64,000 nt of DNA from assembly GCA_964503315.1 (NCBI GenBank), contig CAZCZL010000007.1, positions 62,001 through 126,000 on the forward strand, in the 5' to 3' direction. Position numbers and translations under genes: made by a program. The notes beneath the pieces are model-generated. The model saw only the letters and a program-made list of their open reading frames with translations, was not told the DNA's origin and did no database searches. Numbering within the stretch: position 1 is the first letter of the stretch; every line of letters starts with the position of its first letter. Source of the DNA: FEB-12 sp964503315 (GTDB lineage Bacteria > Zixibacteria > MSB-5A5 > GN15 > FEB-12). This document shows, in pieces, positions 43,995 through 52,075 of this stretch.

Positions 43995-46382
43995 CTACTT
44001 GATCAGCACCATCTTCTTCGTCTCGGTGAATTCTCCTGCCGTCAGGCGGTACATGTAAACGCCAGTGGCAACAGGCTTCCCATCGCTGTCCTTACCATTC
44101 CAGGTAGTAGTGTAGGTCCCGGCAGGCCGAATTTCATCGACTAATCGACGAACAGATTGGCCGAGAAGATTAATGATCTCGACCGTCACATGAGACCGCG
44201 ACGGCACGGTGAACTGGATTCGCGTGCTCGGGTTGAACGGATTCGGATAGTTTTGCTGTAAAGCGAATGACTCGGGGAGTCCGTTGGCCTGATCATCATC
44301 AACATCGGTCGGGGTTGGATACCAGGTCGCGGCGAAGGCGGCGGGTTTGCCGCCGGCGATGGTAAAATTCCCTCCGGCAACCAACGCACCATCATATTCT
44401 GCTAACGCCGACACGGAGGGGTTAAAGCCGCCGCCGATGCCAGAGCCGAGAGTCTTCCAGGTGTGTCCATTCCACTCGATAATGCCGTTGGCGGCGATGC
44501 CGTTGATAGTGTCAAAGTAGCCACCGATGATGAGGGAGTTATTGTAGGTGCCAAAATCGGTGACGTATCCGTAACCTGTACCAAACTTGGTGGTGACTAT
44601 CGGTGACCAAGAGGAGCCGTTCCATCGTGAGATGGCACCACTGTTGTTGGCAACGAGCTGGCCATCAAGCTCCCCCAGAACCGAGACAGTACCGGAGAAT
44701 CCATTGCCCAGAGCAGACCATGAAACGCCATCCCAGGCAGCGATGTTGTCTGCATCCACGCCGGCGGCCTGCTCGAACATCCCGCCAGCGATAAGCTTCC
44801 CGTCATGAACCGTAAGTGCATAGATTCCGGCAATGCCATTATAATTCGGATCTCTGAACCGACCGAGCGAGGTCCAGACCGACCCATTCCATGAACAGAT
44901 AAGGATGGAATCACCGATATCGATATCAGCCTCTCCGGCCATGATCAGATTGTTGCCGTATACCTGGAGCGCGAATCCTTCGGGAATGAGAGCTGTGTCA
45001 TCGGTCGGTCCGGATGCCACCGGTGACCACGTGCTACCGTCCCAAGCGGCGATGTTTCTCGCCGCCACTCCTCCCGCGGAATCAAAGACTCCGCCCGCGA
45101 TCAGTTGGTTATTGTAGATGGTCATTGAATAGATCTGGCCGTTCATTCCCTTACCAACGCCCGACCAGTTGTTTCCGTCCCATTGAGCGATATGGCTGGC
45201 ATTGACGCCATTGATAGAGGTGAAGGCTCCTCCGGCATAGAGCTTACCATCATAAACTTGATAGCAGGAAATAGGCGCGCTGAATCCCATGCCATACGAC
45301 TCAAACGGGACCCAGGAACTGCCACTCCAGGAGACCAGTGGATGCGGGCTACTACGGGCCATACCTAGTAGTTGGTTGTTGTAGACGAACATCCCGCGAA
45401 TTCTAAGTTCATCTTTGGGAGAAACGTGCGACCAAGTACTCCCATTCCAAACGAATGTCCCAATATTATCTATATAGGCGAAGAGCGAGTCATTGAACGT
45501 GGCGACGCAAGTCGGATAATATTGGGACATTCCCACAGCAGACCAGGAGGTTCCGTTCCATCTGGCGAATCCCCAGGTCATCACACTGTCGACTAAGGTG
45601 ATGCGACCTGCCGCCACAAGCTCCGAGCCGTAAATGGAGAAGGCGTTTACGCTACCGTTAAGGCCGTACGCGGCAGTTGACCAGACGGTGTCATTCCAGA
45701 CCGCGATGTTGCGCGCGGGGAGGCCATTTGCGGTATCAAACTGACCCCCGGCCCATAGTAGGCCATCGAAGACAACGAGGGCATGAATCTCCGCTGGGTA
45801 TTCATCCCAGGCCCAATTGCCGGTGTCGAGGCGTGCCCACGACGTCCCATCCCAGGCGCCGATCGAACTGATGCCACCAATCTCGAAATTGTTGACGACG
45901 AGGCGCCCATTGTATACCGCAAGCGCTGTGGCCGGACGCGACAAACCACCTCCCAAGGCCGACCAGCTTGAACCATCCCAAGCGGCTATATATTTCAAGG
46001 GAGTAGTGCCGGAAGCAGTGAACCAACCGGTTGCTATCAGTTTGTTGTCGTACACGAATAACTCTGAGACCGCAAAATCATAGACATTTCCGTCGAGACC
46101 TTCGCCCAGAGATGCCCAAGTGGAACCATTCCAGGCCGCGATGTTCTTTGCCATGATATTACCAGCGACCGAGAACTGTCCGGCGATGATCAGGGAGCCA
46201 TTGTAGACGACGGCCGAGGAGATCTTCCCATTCACTCCCAGGAGTGACGGTGAGATGCTGTTGTCCCAATAGATGTCGTCAGGATGCTGAAAGTCCTGTG
46301 ATGTGGCCGTTGTGCCAACCGCGATCAGGCTGGCGAAGACGACGAGAAGAACATAGTGGCGAGTGATTAACGATTGACGCAT
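43995..46382 (-). CDS. Secreted repeat-propeller protein with FlgD-like/type IX-sorting-style C terminus
   Basis: 795 residues; ATG 46382 with AGGAGGG upstream and a signal peptide (HYVLLVVFASLIAVGTTATS). The body is about 15 repeats of 'AAWDGSSWSALGGGLSG' type (Delta_Bropeller-like), such as 'GKLIATGWFTASGTTPLKYI' and 'IAQWDGNNWSGVGKGMNG'. The C terminus begins 'LQQNYPNPFNPSTRIQFTVP' and ends 'YMYRLTAGEFTETKKMVLIK', the FlgD-like/T9SS type A-style sorting domain seen in FCB-phylum secreted proteins. Function unknown. Terminator at 43931. Confidence 0.8.
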   Translation of the reverse strand: MRQSLITRHYVLLVVFASLIAVGTTATSQDFQHPDDIYWDNSISPSLLGVNGKISSAVVYNGSLIIAGQFSVAGNIMAKNIAAWNGSTWASLGEGLDGNVYDFAVSELFVYDNKLIATGWFTASGTTPLKYIAAWDGSSWSALGGGLSRPATALAVYNGRLVVNNFEIGGISSIGAWDGTSWARLDTGNWAWDEYPAEIHALVVFDGLLWAGGQFDTANGLPARNIAVWNDTVWSTAAYGLNGSVNAFSIYGSELVAAGRITLVDSVMTWGFARWNGTSWSAVGMSQYYPTCVATFNDSLFAYIDNIGTFVWNGSTWSHVSPKDELRIRGMFVYNNQLLGMARSSPHPLVSWSGSSWVPFESYGMGFSAPISCYQVYDGKLYAGGAFTSINGVNASHIAQWDGNNWSGVGKGMNGQIYSMTIYNNQLIAGGVFDSAGGVAARNIAAWDGSTWSPVASGPTDDTALIPEGFALQVYGNNLIMAGEADIDIGDSILICSWNGSVWTSLGRFRDPNYNGIAGIYALTVHDGKLIAGGMFEQAAGVDADNIAAWDGVSWSALGNGFSGTVSVLGELDGQLVANNSGAISRWNGSSWSPIVTTKFGTGYGYVTDFGTYNNSLIIGGYFDTINGIAANGIIEWNGHTWKTLGSGIGGGFNPSVSALAEYDGALVAGGNFTIAGGKPAAFAATWYPTPTDVDDDQANGLPESFALQQNYPNPFNPSTRIQFTVPSRSHVTVEIINLLGQSVRRLVDEIRPAGTYTTTWNGKDSDGKPVATGVYMYRLTAGEFTETKKMVLIK

Positions 46383-46949
46383 GATCCCTCCTGCGGCCGC
46401 AGTCGCGCCGCGTTACCGTAGTCATAAGCGATTTGAGATTAGTCGTATGGTATCAATTCGCGAACGCAATCGTGACCGAGCCCGGGGGATACACTTTTCC
46501 GTTCCCACCCTCCACACAGCTATTACTAAGAATACGTATCATGGATACGTATTGTCAATTATTATTTTGGGCGAACGCGGAGCTTGTCCGATAAGGTTGA
46601 AATGTGCAACGCAAAATGAGAAGAGAGGGTAAAGCGGGTGCTTCGAAATTGCGCGTGTGAGGGCTGCTTCGTCCCCGCCTTCGCGGGGGCAGGCGCCGCT
46701 CTCTCCGTTCGCATGCTCCTCGCGATGACGGGGATGTTCTGCGTGGCAGAGCTCCTGCTCTGCCCGAGGCTTGAATCAGGGCAGACGGGGACGTCTGCCG
46801 CGCAGATTGAGTGGATCATACTTGAGGTGATGCTGCATCCTTAAGTGGGTTGGCTTGACAATGTCGCTCAAGTGAGTATTTTGATCGGCAACTCACTTTA
46901 CAGCAACGGGTGGTCATCGCGCCGGGCGGCAGCCAATGGGAGTGATGGT
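46383..46949 (+). repeat. Composite repeat E+A and upstream region
   Basis: About 570 bases with no gene. It contains the promoter side of the propeller gene (left), then the second E+A composite: E from about 46664, A at 46745-46764 and 46780-46799. The last 150 bases before ATG 46950 contain a GGGAG ribosome site (46938-46942). Confidence 0.75.
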
Positions 46950-47723
46950 ATGAACAGTCCGGCAGTTTTTGTGGTGAATCAGATTCGCAGATTTCCGCTT
47001 ACGAGCTTTTTCTTCCTTTCCTATCTTTTCACCTGGTCACTTTTGCCACTGGCGGCGATCTCGATTCCGGCAAGTCTCTTGGCACTTTGCGGTCCCGCGT
47101 TCGCGGCTGGAGTGGTCGCCGCGTGCGACACGCCGATGGAGAGGCGCGCGTTCTTTCGACGTATGACCGACTGGCGTATATCACCCGGCTGGTACTTAGC
47201 AGCTCTGTCTCTCCCACTGCCGATCACCTTGTTCCGAAGCTATCTGGAGCAAAGTCTGGGAGGATCCGGGGAGATCGTCTTTCAGCCTATCTCCATGCTC
47301 GGCTTGATAGTCTTCGTGCTGGTGGCTGGAGAGGAAATTGGCTGGCGAGGATTCGCGTTGCCGCGGCTGGTGCCCCGCTTCGGCGCACTCGGCGGGTCCG
47401 TGATAGTCGGGGTGCTCTGGGCATTCTGGCACCTGCCGCTCTTTTACATGCCGACCATGCCGCAGTATGGCGGCCCATTCCTACCGTACATTGGATATAC
47501 CGTGGCGCTTTCGATGATCCTGACTGTTCTCGCCGCGGGGACACGAGGGAGCGTGGTTATAGCGACACTGTTTCATGGAGCCGTCAATACGTTTGGACTG
47601 ACCAATACTGCCGCAGGTCACGACTTGCGGGGCTACAGCAACGCCTTGAGCTATGGAGTAGCAGGAGTTATCTTATTCGTGGTAGCGTGGTATTGGCGCA
47701 CGCGCCGAGGTGCAGCGCGGTAA
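46950..47723 (+). CDS. CPBP family intramembrane metalloprotease
   Basis: 257 residues from ATG 46950 with GGGAG seven bases upstream; earlier in-frame GTG codons run back into repeat DNA. Seven or eight membrane helices. The Abi/CAAX-protease motifs are present: EExxWRG-type 'GEEIGWRGFALPRL', 'FWHLPLFY', and 'LFHGAVNTF', giving the Glu, Arg, His and His of the active site. Such proteins are intramembrane glutamyl/metalloproteases or bacteriocin-immunity factors; specific role unknown. The next gene follows 19 nt downstream. Confidence 0.87.
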   Translation: MNSPAVFVVNQIRRFPLTSFFFLSYLFTWSLLPLAAISIPASLLALCGPAFAAGVVAACDTPMERRAFFRRMTDWRISPGWYLAALSLPLPITLFRSYLEQSLGGSGEIVFQPISMLGLIVFVLVAGEEIGWRGFALPRLVPRFGALGGSVIVGVLWAFWHLPLFYMPTMPQYGGPFLPYIGYTVALSMILTVLAAGTRGSVVIATLFHGAVNTFGLTNTAAGHDLRGYSNALSYGVAGVILFVVAWYWRTRRGAAR

Positions 47724-47741
47724 GAGACGGCAAAGGGAGCG

Positions 47742-48308
47742 ATGGATAAGAGGACACGACAGATAATCGGGTGGAGTGCCATGCTGTTCCCGGCGCTCCA
47801 CACCTTGACTGATATCATCGAATGGGTTCAGTCTGGATTCTCCGTGACCCAACTCTGGCTCAACTATGTCGCGTTTCTGCCACTTCCCGCGGTGGTCATA
47901 GGATTGTACGCTGCGCAACGTCCACGCATATCATTGTTTGGTATGTTCGGCGCGCTGGTCTATGGTTTTGCGTTTATCTACTTCAGTCATTCGACGCTCG
48001 AAGCTCTGGCAATCCATTCGGCGACGTATGAAGCACTTTGGTCTGAAATGGGTTGGGTCTATACATTGCATGGCGGACTAATGGTGATTGGTGGTCTCCT
48101 GTTCGGGTATGCAACGATGCGCGCGGCAGTCCTGCCCGCCTGGACTGCATGGCTGTTCTTGTTTGGCATCGTGGTGAATCTGGTAGTAGCTGTTCTCCCG
48201 GTACCTGACCTTTTGCAGACACTTGGAAGCGGCTTGCGTAATGCCGGGTTGGTGGGCATGGGGTGGGCGGTGGTACGAATCGGGCATACGAAAGACCGAT
48301 CAGAGTAG
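47742..48308 (+). CDS. Small multi-pass membrane protein, unknown
   Basis: 188 residues; AAGGGAG before ATG 47742. Five predicted membrane helices with short loops ('IIGWSAMLFPALHTLTDIIE', 'FGALVYGFAFIYFSHSTLEA'). No conserved catalytic residue recognised. Possibly co-transcribed with the CPBP protease 19 nt upstream. Confidence 0.65.
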   Translation: MDKRTRQIIGWSAMLFPALHTLTDIIEWVQSGFSVTQLWLNYVAFLPLPAVVIGLYAAQRPRISLFGMFGALVYGFAFIYFSHSTLEALAIHSATYEALWSEMGWVYTLHGGLMVIGGLLFGYATMRAAVLPAWTAWLFLFGIVVNLVVAVLPVPDLLQTLGSGLRNAGLVGMGWAVVRIGHTKDRSE

Positions 48309-48310
48309 CA

Positions 48311-48360
48311 GTCGAAACCTGCGCTTCGCGCACCCCTTCGGGGCAGGGGTTTCGACCTAC
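48311..48360 (+). repeat. Family G three-stem palindrome
   Basis: Outer stem GTCGAAACC/GGTTTCGAC with two inner hairpins, TGCGC-TTC-GCGCA and CCCC-TTC-GGGG, followed by CTAC. A second copy at 55420-55471 keeps this architecture with different bases in all stems. Confidence 0.75.
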
Positions 48361-48385
48361 AAGGAGGGGCTATCTCACTTTTCAT

Positions 48386-48401
48386 AGTTTAACATTAACC
48401 T
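48386..48401 (+). promoter_or_regulatory. Predicted MarR operator upstream of the MarR gene
   Basis: AGTTTAA-CA-TTAACCT, a dyad with 7-bp arms and one mismatch, 45 bases before the MarR-family start. The pirin gene carries the same dyad without mismatch (AGTTTAA-TG-TTAAACT) at 55242. Autoregulation inferred. Confidence 0.5.
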
Positions 48402-48445
48402 TTTCCCGCCGATCACTGTTATAGTAGCAGGGAGGGAAAGGTGAA

Positions 48446-48931
48446 ATGGCTATGACACGGGCGGCAACGAAGAAGACTGATATGATGGCGAGAAGACCGG
48501 CAGGGAGGGCCGGGCAGGCGCTTGCGACATACACGGTGCTCGTGCGGGGGACCGAATCGGCGACATCGCGCATTCATAAATATCTCGATGAACTGGGGTT
48601 GACGATCAGTCAGTTCGGCGTGCTCGAAGCGCTCTATCATCTCGGGCCGCTTTGCCAGAAAGAGCTGGCATCGAAAATCCTCAAGACCTCCGGCAATCTC
48701 ACGATGGTGATCGATAATCTGGAGAAATCGGCGCTGGTGCGTCGGGTGAAAGATGAGGCCGATGGCCGGGTCTGGAATATCTCGCTGACCGACGCGGGGA
48801 GAAAGCTGATCGCGCGGATATTCCCGAAACATGCGTCGATTGTCGAGCAGGAGATGGCGGTCTTATCGCAGGCGGAGCAAAAGACGCTGGCGAAGTTGTG
48901 CAAGAAGCTGGGGCTGGGACAGAGTCGGTAG
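48446..48931 (+). CDS. MarR-family transcriptional regulator
   Basis: 161 residues. N-terminal dimerisation helices, then a winged helix-turn-helix (about 55-120) with 'QFGVLEALYHLGPLCQKELASKIL' and wing 'VRRVKDEADGRVWNISLTDAG', typical MarR. A dyad at its own promoter and at the pirin gene 6 kb away suggests it controls both, perhaps in response to quinone-like or oxidative signals, as is known for MarR/pirin pairs elsewhere. The effector is unknown. Confidence 0.9.
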   Translation: MAMTRAATKKTDMMARRPAGRAGQALATYTVLVRGTESATSRIHKYLDELGLTISQFGVLEALYHLGPLCQKELASKILKTSGNLTMVIDNLEKSALVRRVKDEADGRVWNISLTDAGRKLIARIFPKHASIVEQEMAVLSQAEQKTLAKLCKKLGLGQSR

Positions 48932-48938
48932 AGAAGTC

Positions 48939-49526
48939 TTATCGATCCTTGGTCTTCTGCTCAACTAGCTGTTCGAGAATCTGTACGCATCGATCGCGAT
49001 GGGTTTTCAGCCGTGTGTCTGTTACCGCGCTGAGTGACTCAAGTCGCTTGCGCAATTCATAGAGCACAAAGCCTTCGTCGACGTAAAACGAAGAAAAGAC
49101 GCGGACCAATGCGTCGTCCAGCACACTTGAATCGGCAGGATTCTCGAGGTAGGATGACAAATAGTGGTTGGGATTCATGCGCGCGTAGTGTCCGATCCCG
49201 TCGAGATTCGCCTCTCTATCAATACCATGTATGAATTGCATCAAACGTAAGACAAGGGGAAAGGCGCTGGTGTTTCCGGACATCAACTCATAGCCCACTA
49301 TCATTAGATCCTCCTGGAGAAACATGAGGCAATTAGAGTCAGCTTGAAGCATTCCCTCGTTCAGGTCACCTTCCAACATCTTACAAAGAACCATGGCATT
49401 TTCGCTTGTCGGTGAAGATCTGTACTTAGCCCAAGCGTCGCAGAATTGCTGTTCGGGAGTTGGTTCGGCCGCAAGGAGAGTTGAGAATGACAGAAAAAAG
49501 ACGGAGAGGCAAATGAATAAGCGCAT
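48939..49526 (-). CDS. Secreted protein of unknown function
   Basis: 195 residues; AAAGGGA before the ATG and a signal peptide (MRLFICLSVFFLSFSTLLAA). The mature part is helical, with three Cys (FCDAWAKY, VLCKMLEG, NCLMFLQ). No motif recognised. It is convergent with the MarR gene, 7 nt between stops, and shares a strand with the HNH gene behind it. Confidence 0.6.
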   Translation of the reverse strand: MRLFICLSVFFLSFSTLLAAEPTPEQQFCDAWAKYRSSPTSENAMVLCKMLEGDLNEGMLQADSNCLMFLQEDLMIVGYELMSGNTSAFPLVLRLMQFIHGIDREANLDGIGHYARMNPNHYLSSYLENPADSSVLDDALVRVFSSFYVDEGFVLYELRKRLESLSAVTDTRLKTHRDRCVQILEQLVEQKTKDR

Positions 49527-49554
49527 AGAATCCCTTTGTGAAAGTAGTGAGTCA

Positions 49555-50073
49555 TCAATCCATAAACAGGTATTGCCTCCAGCGGTGGTCGGAGACGCCG
49601 ATGTATCGCTGGATGAAATGAATATGGCTCGGGCGGGTCGGGCGTTTCAGCAGAGTCATGCCGGCTTGCTCGGGGGTCCGGTCCCCTTTGCGATTGTTGC
49701 ATTTCACGCAGGCGCAGACGAGGTTTTCCCACGTGTCGGCCCCTTTGTGCATTTTGGGGATGACATGGTCGACGGTCATGGGGCCTTTGGTGATACCGCA
49801 GTACTGGCAGCGGTGGCCATCGCGAAGAAGGATATTCTTCCGTGTCAGCATGATCCGTTTATAGGGGACTTTTTTGTACGACCAGAGGCGGACGATCGAC
49901 GGGAGCGGCCAGGCGGAATTGACGGACCGTAGTTTGAGGCCATCGGCGGTCTCAATCATCTCAGCTTTACCCTGGAAAAGAAGAATGATGGCGCGTCGAG
50001 CGGAGCAGATAGATAATGGTTCGTAATTCTGATTGAGCATCAGAACATTTCGACTGACTAGCGGACTTTCCAT
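49555..50073 (-). CDS. HNH endonuclease family protein
   Basis: 172 residues. N-terminal 'RNVLMLNQNYEPLSICSARRAIILL' is the usual opening of this HNH subfamily, then the HNH core: CQYCG...DHVIPK...CVKCNNRKG, with zinc Cys pairs (CxxC twice) and catalytic His in 'MTVDHVIPKMHKG'. Complete and of normal length. Often linked to restriction or mobile elements, but this stand-alone type is also chromosomal. No modification gene is adjacent. Start taken as ATG 50073; the GAAGG ribosome site is very close. Confidence 0.9.
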   Translation of the reverse strand: MESPLVSRNVLMLNQNYEPLSICSARRAIILLFQGKAEMIETADGLKLRSVNSAWPLPSIVRLWSYKKVPYKRIMLTRKNILLRDGHRCQYCGITKGPMTVDHVIPKMHKGADTWENLVCACVKCNNRKGDRTPEQAGMTLLKRPTRPSHIHFIQRYIGVSDHRWRQYLFMD

Positions 50074-50615
50074 ACCTTCTTACACTCACACAGTGGCAGC
50101 CGGTCTGGTTTCTCGGTCGGAAGCCCCGACCATTGGCCGGACGCCGTTAGCTACATTGTCGGGTAATAACGTGAATTCATGAGTGATTGTCAATAGGAAA
50201 GTGGACCTGGGTGTGGGGTAAGTGATGATGGGGGAAGGTGTTAGGGGGATGATTTGAACGGCAGACGTCCTCGTCTGCCCTGTGTGTGATGGGTCGGGCA
50301 GACCGAGAGGTCTGCCGCGCAATGGGTGCCGGTTGGGCAAAGATGTCGGGTTTCGCTGAGGGGGGTGGCTGAGATGGTAGCGCAGTTTGGATTAACCGCT
50401 CAACCCGACCTACAAAGACTTCGCTAACTTGAGAATTGGGCTGAGCGTAGTCGAAGCCCAAATTCATTCCCCAATATTAGCCCATTTCCAGGCCCCTGCA
50501 CGAGTCCAATCTCAGATCCCAACATCCTGGACTTGCCGAATCGCATCGTAGGCGTATATTGTCCATATCCAGACAGAGACATTACATCATAATCAGTCCT
50601 ATCAGTGAGGCAAAC
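50074..50615 (+). repeat. Repeat cluster A, A, C
   Basis: No gene in about 540 bases. Family A at 50260-50279 (GACG stem) and 50297-50316, whose stem is a third version, GGCAGACC/GGTCTGCC. Family C at 50438-50459. The rest holds the start region of the HNH gene (left) and the DUF1801 ribosome site GAGG (right). Confidence 0.75.
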
Positions 50616-51041
50616 GTGGCTGAGGCGAAAACCAGACCAACCAAGGCAAGTGTCACGAAGTTCATCGATGCGATAGAGCATGAACAACGGCGAGCAGATA
50701 GCAAAGCGGTAACGGCCATGATGAAAAGGATCACCGGGGAGAAGCCGATGATGTGGGGAGAGAATATCATCGGATTCGGGTCGGTGAATCTACCTTATGC
50801 GGATGGGAGCGTTTTGGATTGGCCGATTGTCGCGTTCTCGCCGCGCAAGGCGGCGTTGACGCTGTATGTCATGACCGGGAAAGAAAAGCCTGAGTTGATG
50901 AAGCGGCTGGGGAAGCACTCCACTGGCAAGGTCTGCTTGTATATCAAACGGCTGGCAGATGTCGATGTCAAAGTTCTTGAGGAACTGGTGACGCAGTCAG
51001 TGGCGTACACCAGGAAACGGTATCAATCAAAGATCAAGTAG
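50616..51041 (+). CDS. DUF1801 (YdhG-like) protein, copy 1
   Basis: 141 residues from GTG 50616 with GAGG upstream; the frame back to 50559 is unsupported. DUF1801 proteins are small iron-chaperone-like (frataxin-related fold) proteins. Characteristic text: 'MMWGENIIGFGSVNLPYADG', 'FSPRKAALTLYVMTG', 'GKHSTGKVCLYIKRLADVD'. A paralogue follows 20 nt downstream with the same length and motifs. Function in the cell not known. Confidence 0.85.
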   Translation: MAEAKTRPTKASVTKFIDAIEHEQRRADSKAVTAMMKRITGEKPMMWGENIIGFGSVNLPYADGSVLDWPIVAFSPRKAALTLYVMTGKEKPELMKRLGKHSTGKVCLYIKRLADVDVKVLEELVTQSVAYTRKRYQSKIK

Positions 51042-51061
51042 TCTCACCACAGGAAGAGAAA

Positions 51062-51484
51062 ATGGCAGAGCTGAAAACCAAAGAGACCAAGGCAAGTGTC
51101 GCGGCGTTTATCGACGCGGTGGAGGACCCGATCCGTCGCAAAGAGTGCAAACAGATCATCGCGCTGATGAAAAAGCACACCAAAGCCCAGCCGAAAATGT
51201 GGGGGGATTCGATAGTCGGGTTTGGGAATATCAAACTGAAGTATGCGAGCGGGCGGGAGTTGGAGTGGCTGATAATCGGGTTTTCGCCGCGCAAGGCGGC
51301 GCTGACGCTCTATGTTCTGACACAAAAAGAATCGCCCGAGATGATGAAGAAGCTGGGGAAGCATAAGACGGGGAAGGGGTGCCTGTATATCAAGAGCCTT
51401 GAGGATATTGATATGAAGGTGTTGGACAAGTTGATCGCGCAGAATGTGAAGGTGATCAAGGCGTACGCGGCGGGGAAGAAGTGA
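51062..51484 (+). CDS. DUF1801 (YdhG-like) protein, copy 2
   Basis: 140 residues; AGGAAGAGAAA before ATG 51062. Same DUF1801 motifs as the gene before it ('KMWGDSIVGFGNIKLKYASG', 'GFSPRKAALTLYVLTQ', 'GKHKTGKGCLYIKSLEDID'), about half identical over its length. A tandem duplication that has diverged. Confidence 0.87.
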   Translation: MAELKTKETKASVAAFIDAVEDPIRRKECKQIIALMKKHTKAQPKMWGDSIVGFGNIKLKYASGRELEWLIIGFSPRKAALTLYVLTQKESPEMMKKLGKHKTGKGCLYIKSLEDIDMKVLDKLIAQNVKVIKAYAAGKK

Positions 51485-51908
51485 AAATGAGATCGCGACA
51501 CCTCGCCTCGAAAACTCGCGACGAACACGTTGCTACAACGCAGGCGAGGCTCGTGATGACAGTATCGGGGGTTTTGCGGTGCAGAGGGGCGTCAGGTCAC
51601 ACCATCGCGCATTTGAAAGATAGCGGCCGATGATTCGACGGGCTGAGCGTAGTCGAAGCCCGGCGAATAGTCATGGCGATGGCAGGACCTGACGCAACGA
51701 ATAGAATGAATTTCGGGCTTCGACTACGCTCAGCCCGAGTTGGGTACGCTTGTGAAGCCCACCATAGTTGGTGGGGTACCGTAGTGTGATGTGAGGATGG
51801 CAAAGCAACAGAGCTGGATTCCCGCCTACGCGGAATGAGGCGGTGGCAGTAACAAGGATTTATAGCAAGAGCTGCGTTGGCGGAATGTGGGAATGCTTGG
51901 ACAAAAAG
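51485..51908 (+). repeat. Repeat cluster J, C, C, F, H
   Basis: About 420 gene-free bases. Inverted repeat GCGTCAGGTC (51589-51598)/GACCTGACGC (51686-51695) enclosing family C at 51640-51661; an inverted C at 51715-51736; family F at 51757-51782; family H at 51811-51848 (opposite orientation to 8394). Confidence 0.8.
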
Positions 51909-51932
51909 AAAGACCCGCCGAAAGGCGGGTCT
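51909..51932 (-). terminator. Terminator of the NtrC-type regulator gene
   Basis: AAGACCCGCC-GAAA-GGCGGGTCTT, a 10-bp stem; on the - strand it is followed by TCTTTTTGT. Confidence 0.85.
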
Positions 51933-52075
51933 TACGATCTCCCCTGATTTCCTCCCAAGAAGTCTTTAGTCAATGGCATCGCGGAATCCCTCCCCGATCC
52001 CCCCGGTCGCCCCGAAACCCTCGGCCTTCCTCGATCCTCCCTTTGGACTCCCCCTGAGATCTGATCTCGAAAAAT
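51933..52075 (-). other. Polypurine 3' untranslated region of the regulator gene
   Basis: 140 bases between stop and terminator. On the - strand it is purine-rich with several GGGG runs and GGGAGG steps, and includes GAGATCAGATCTC. No ORF. Could be a 3' UTR-derived small RNA or simply spacer; no family recognised. Confidence 0.35.

Noticed and set aside
49555..50073. Restriction-modification system at the HNH gene
   Set aside because: No methyltransferase or specificity gene is nearby; the HNH protein is of the stand-alone chromosomal type.
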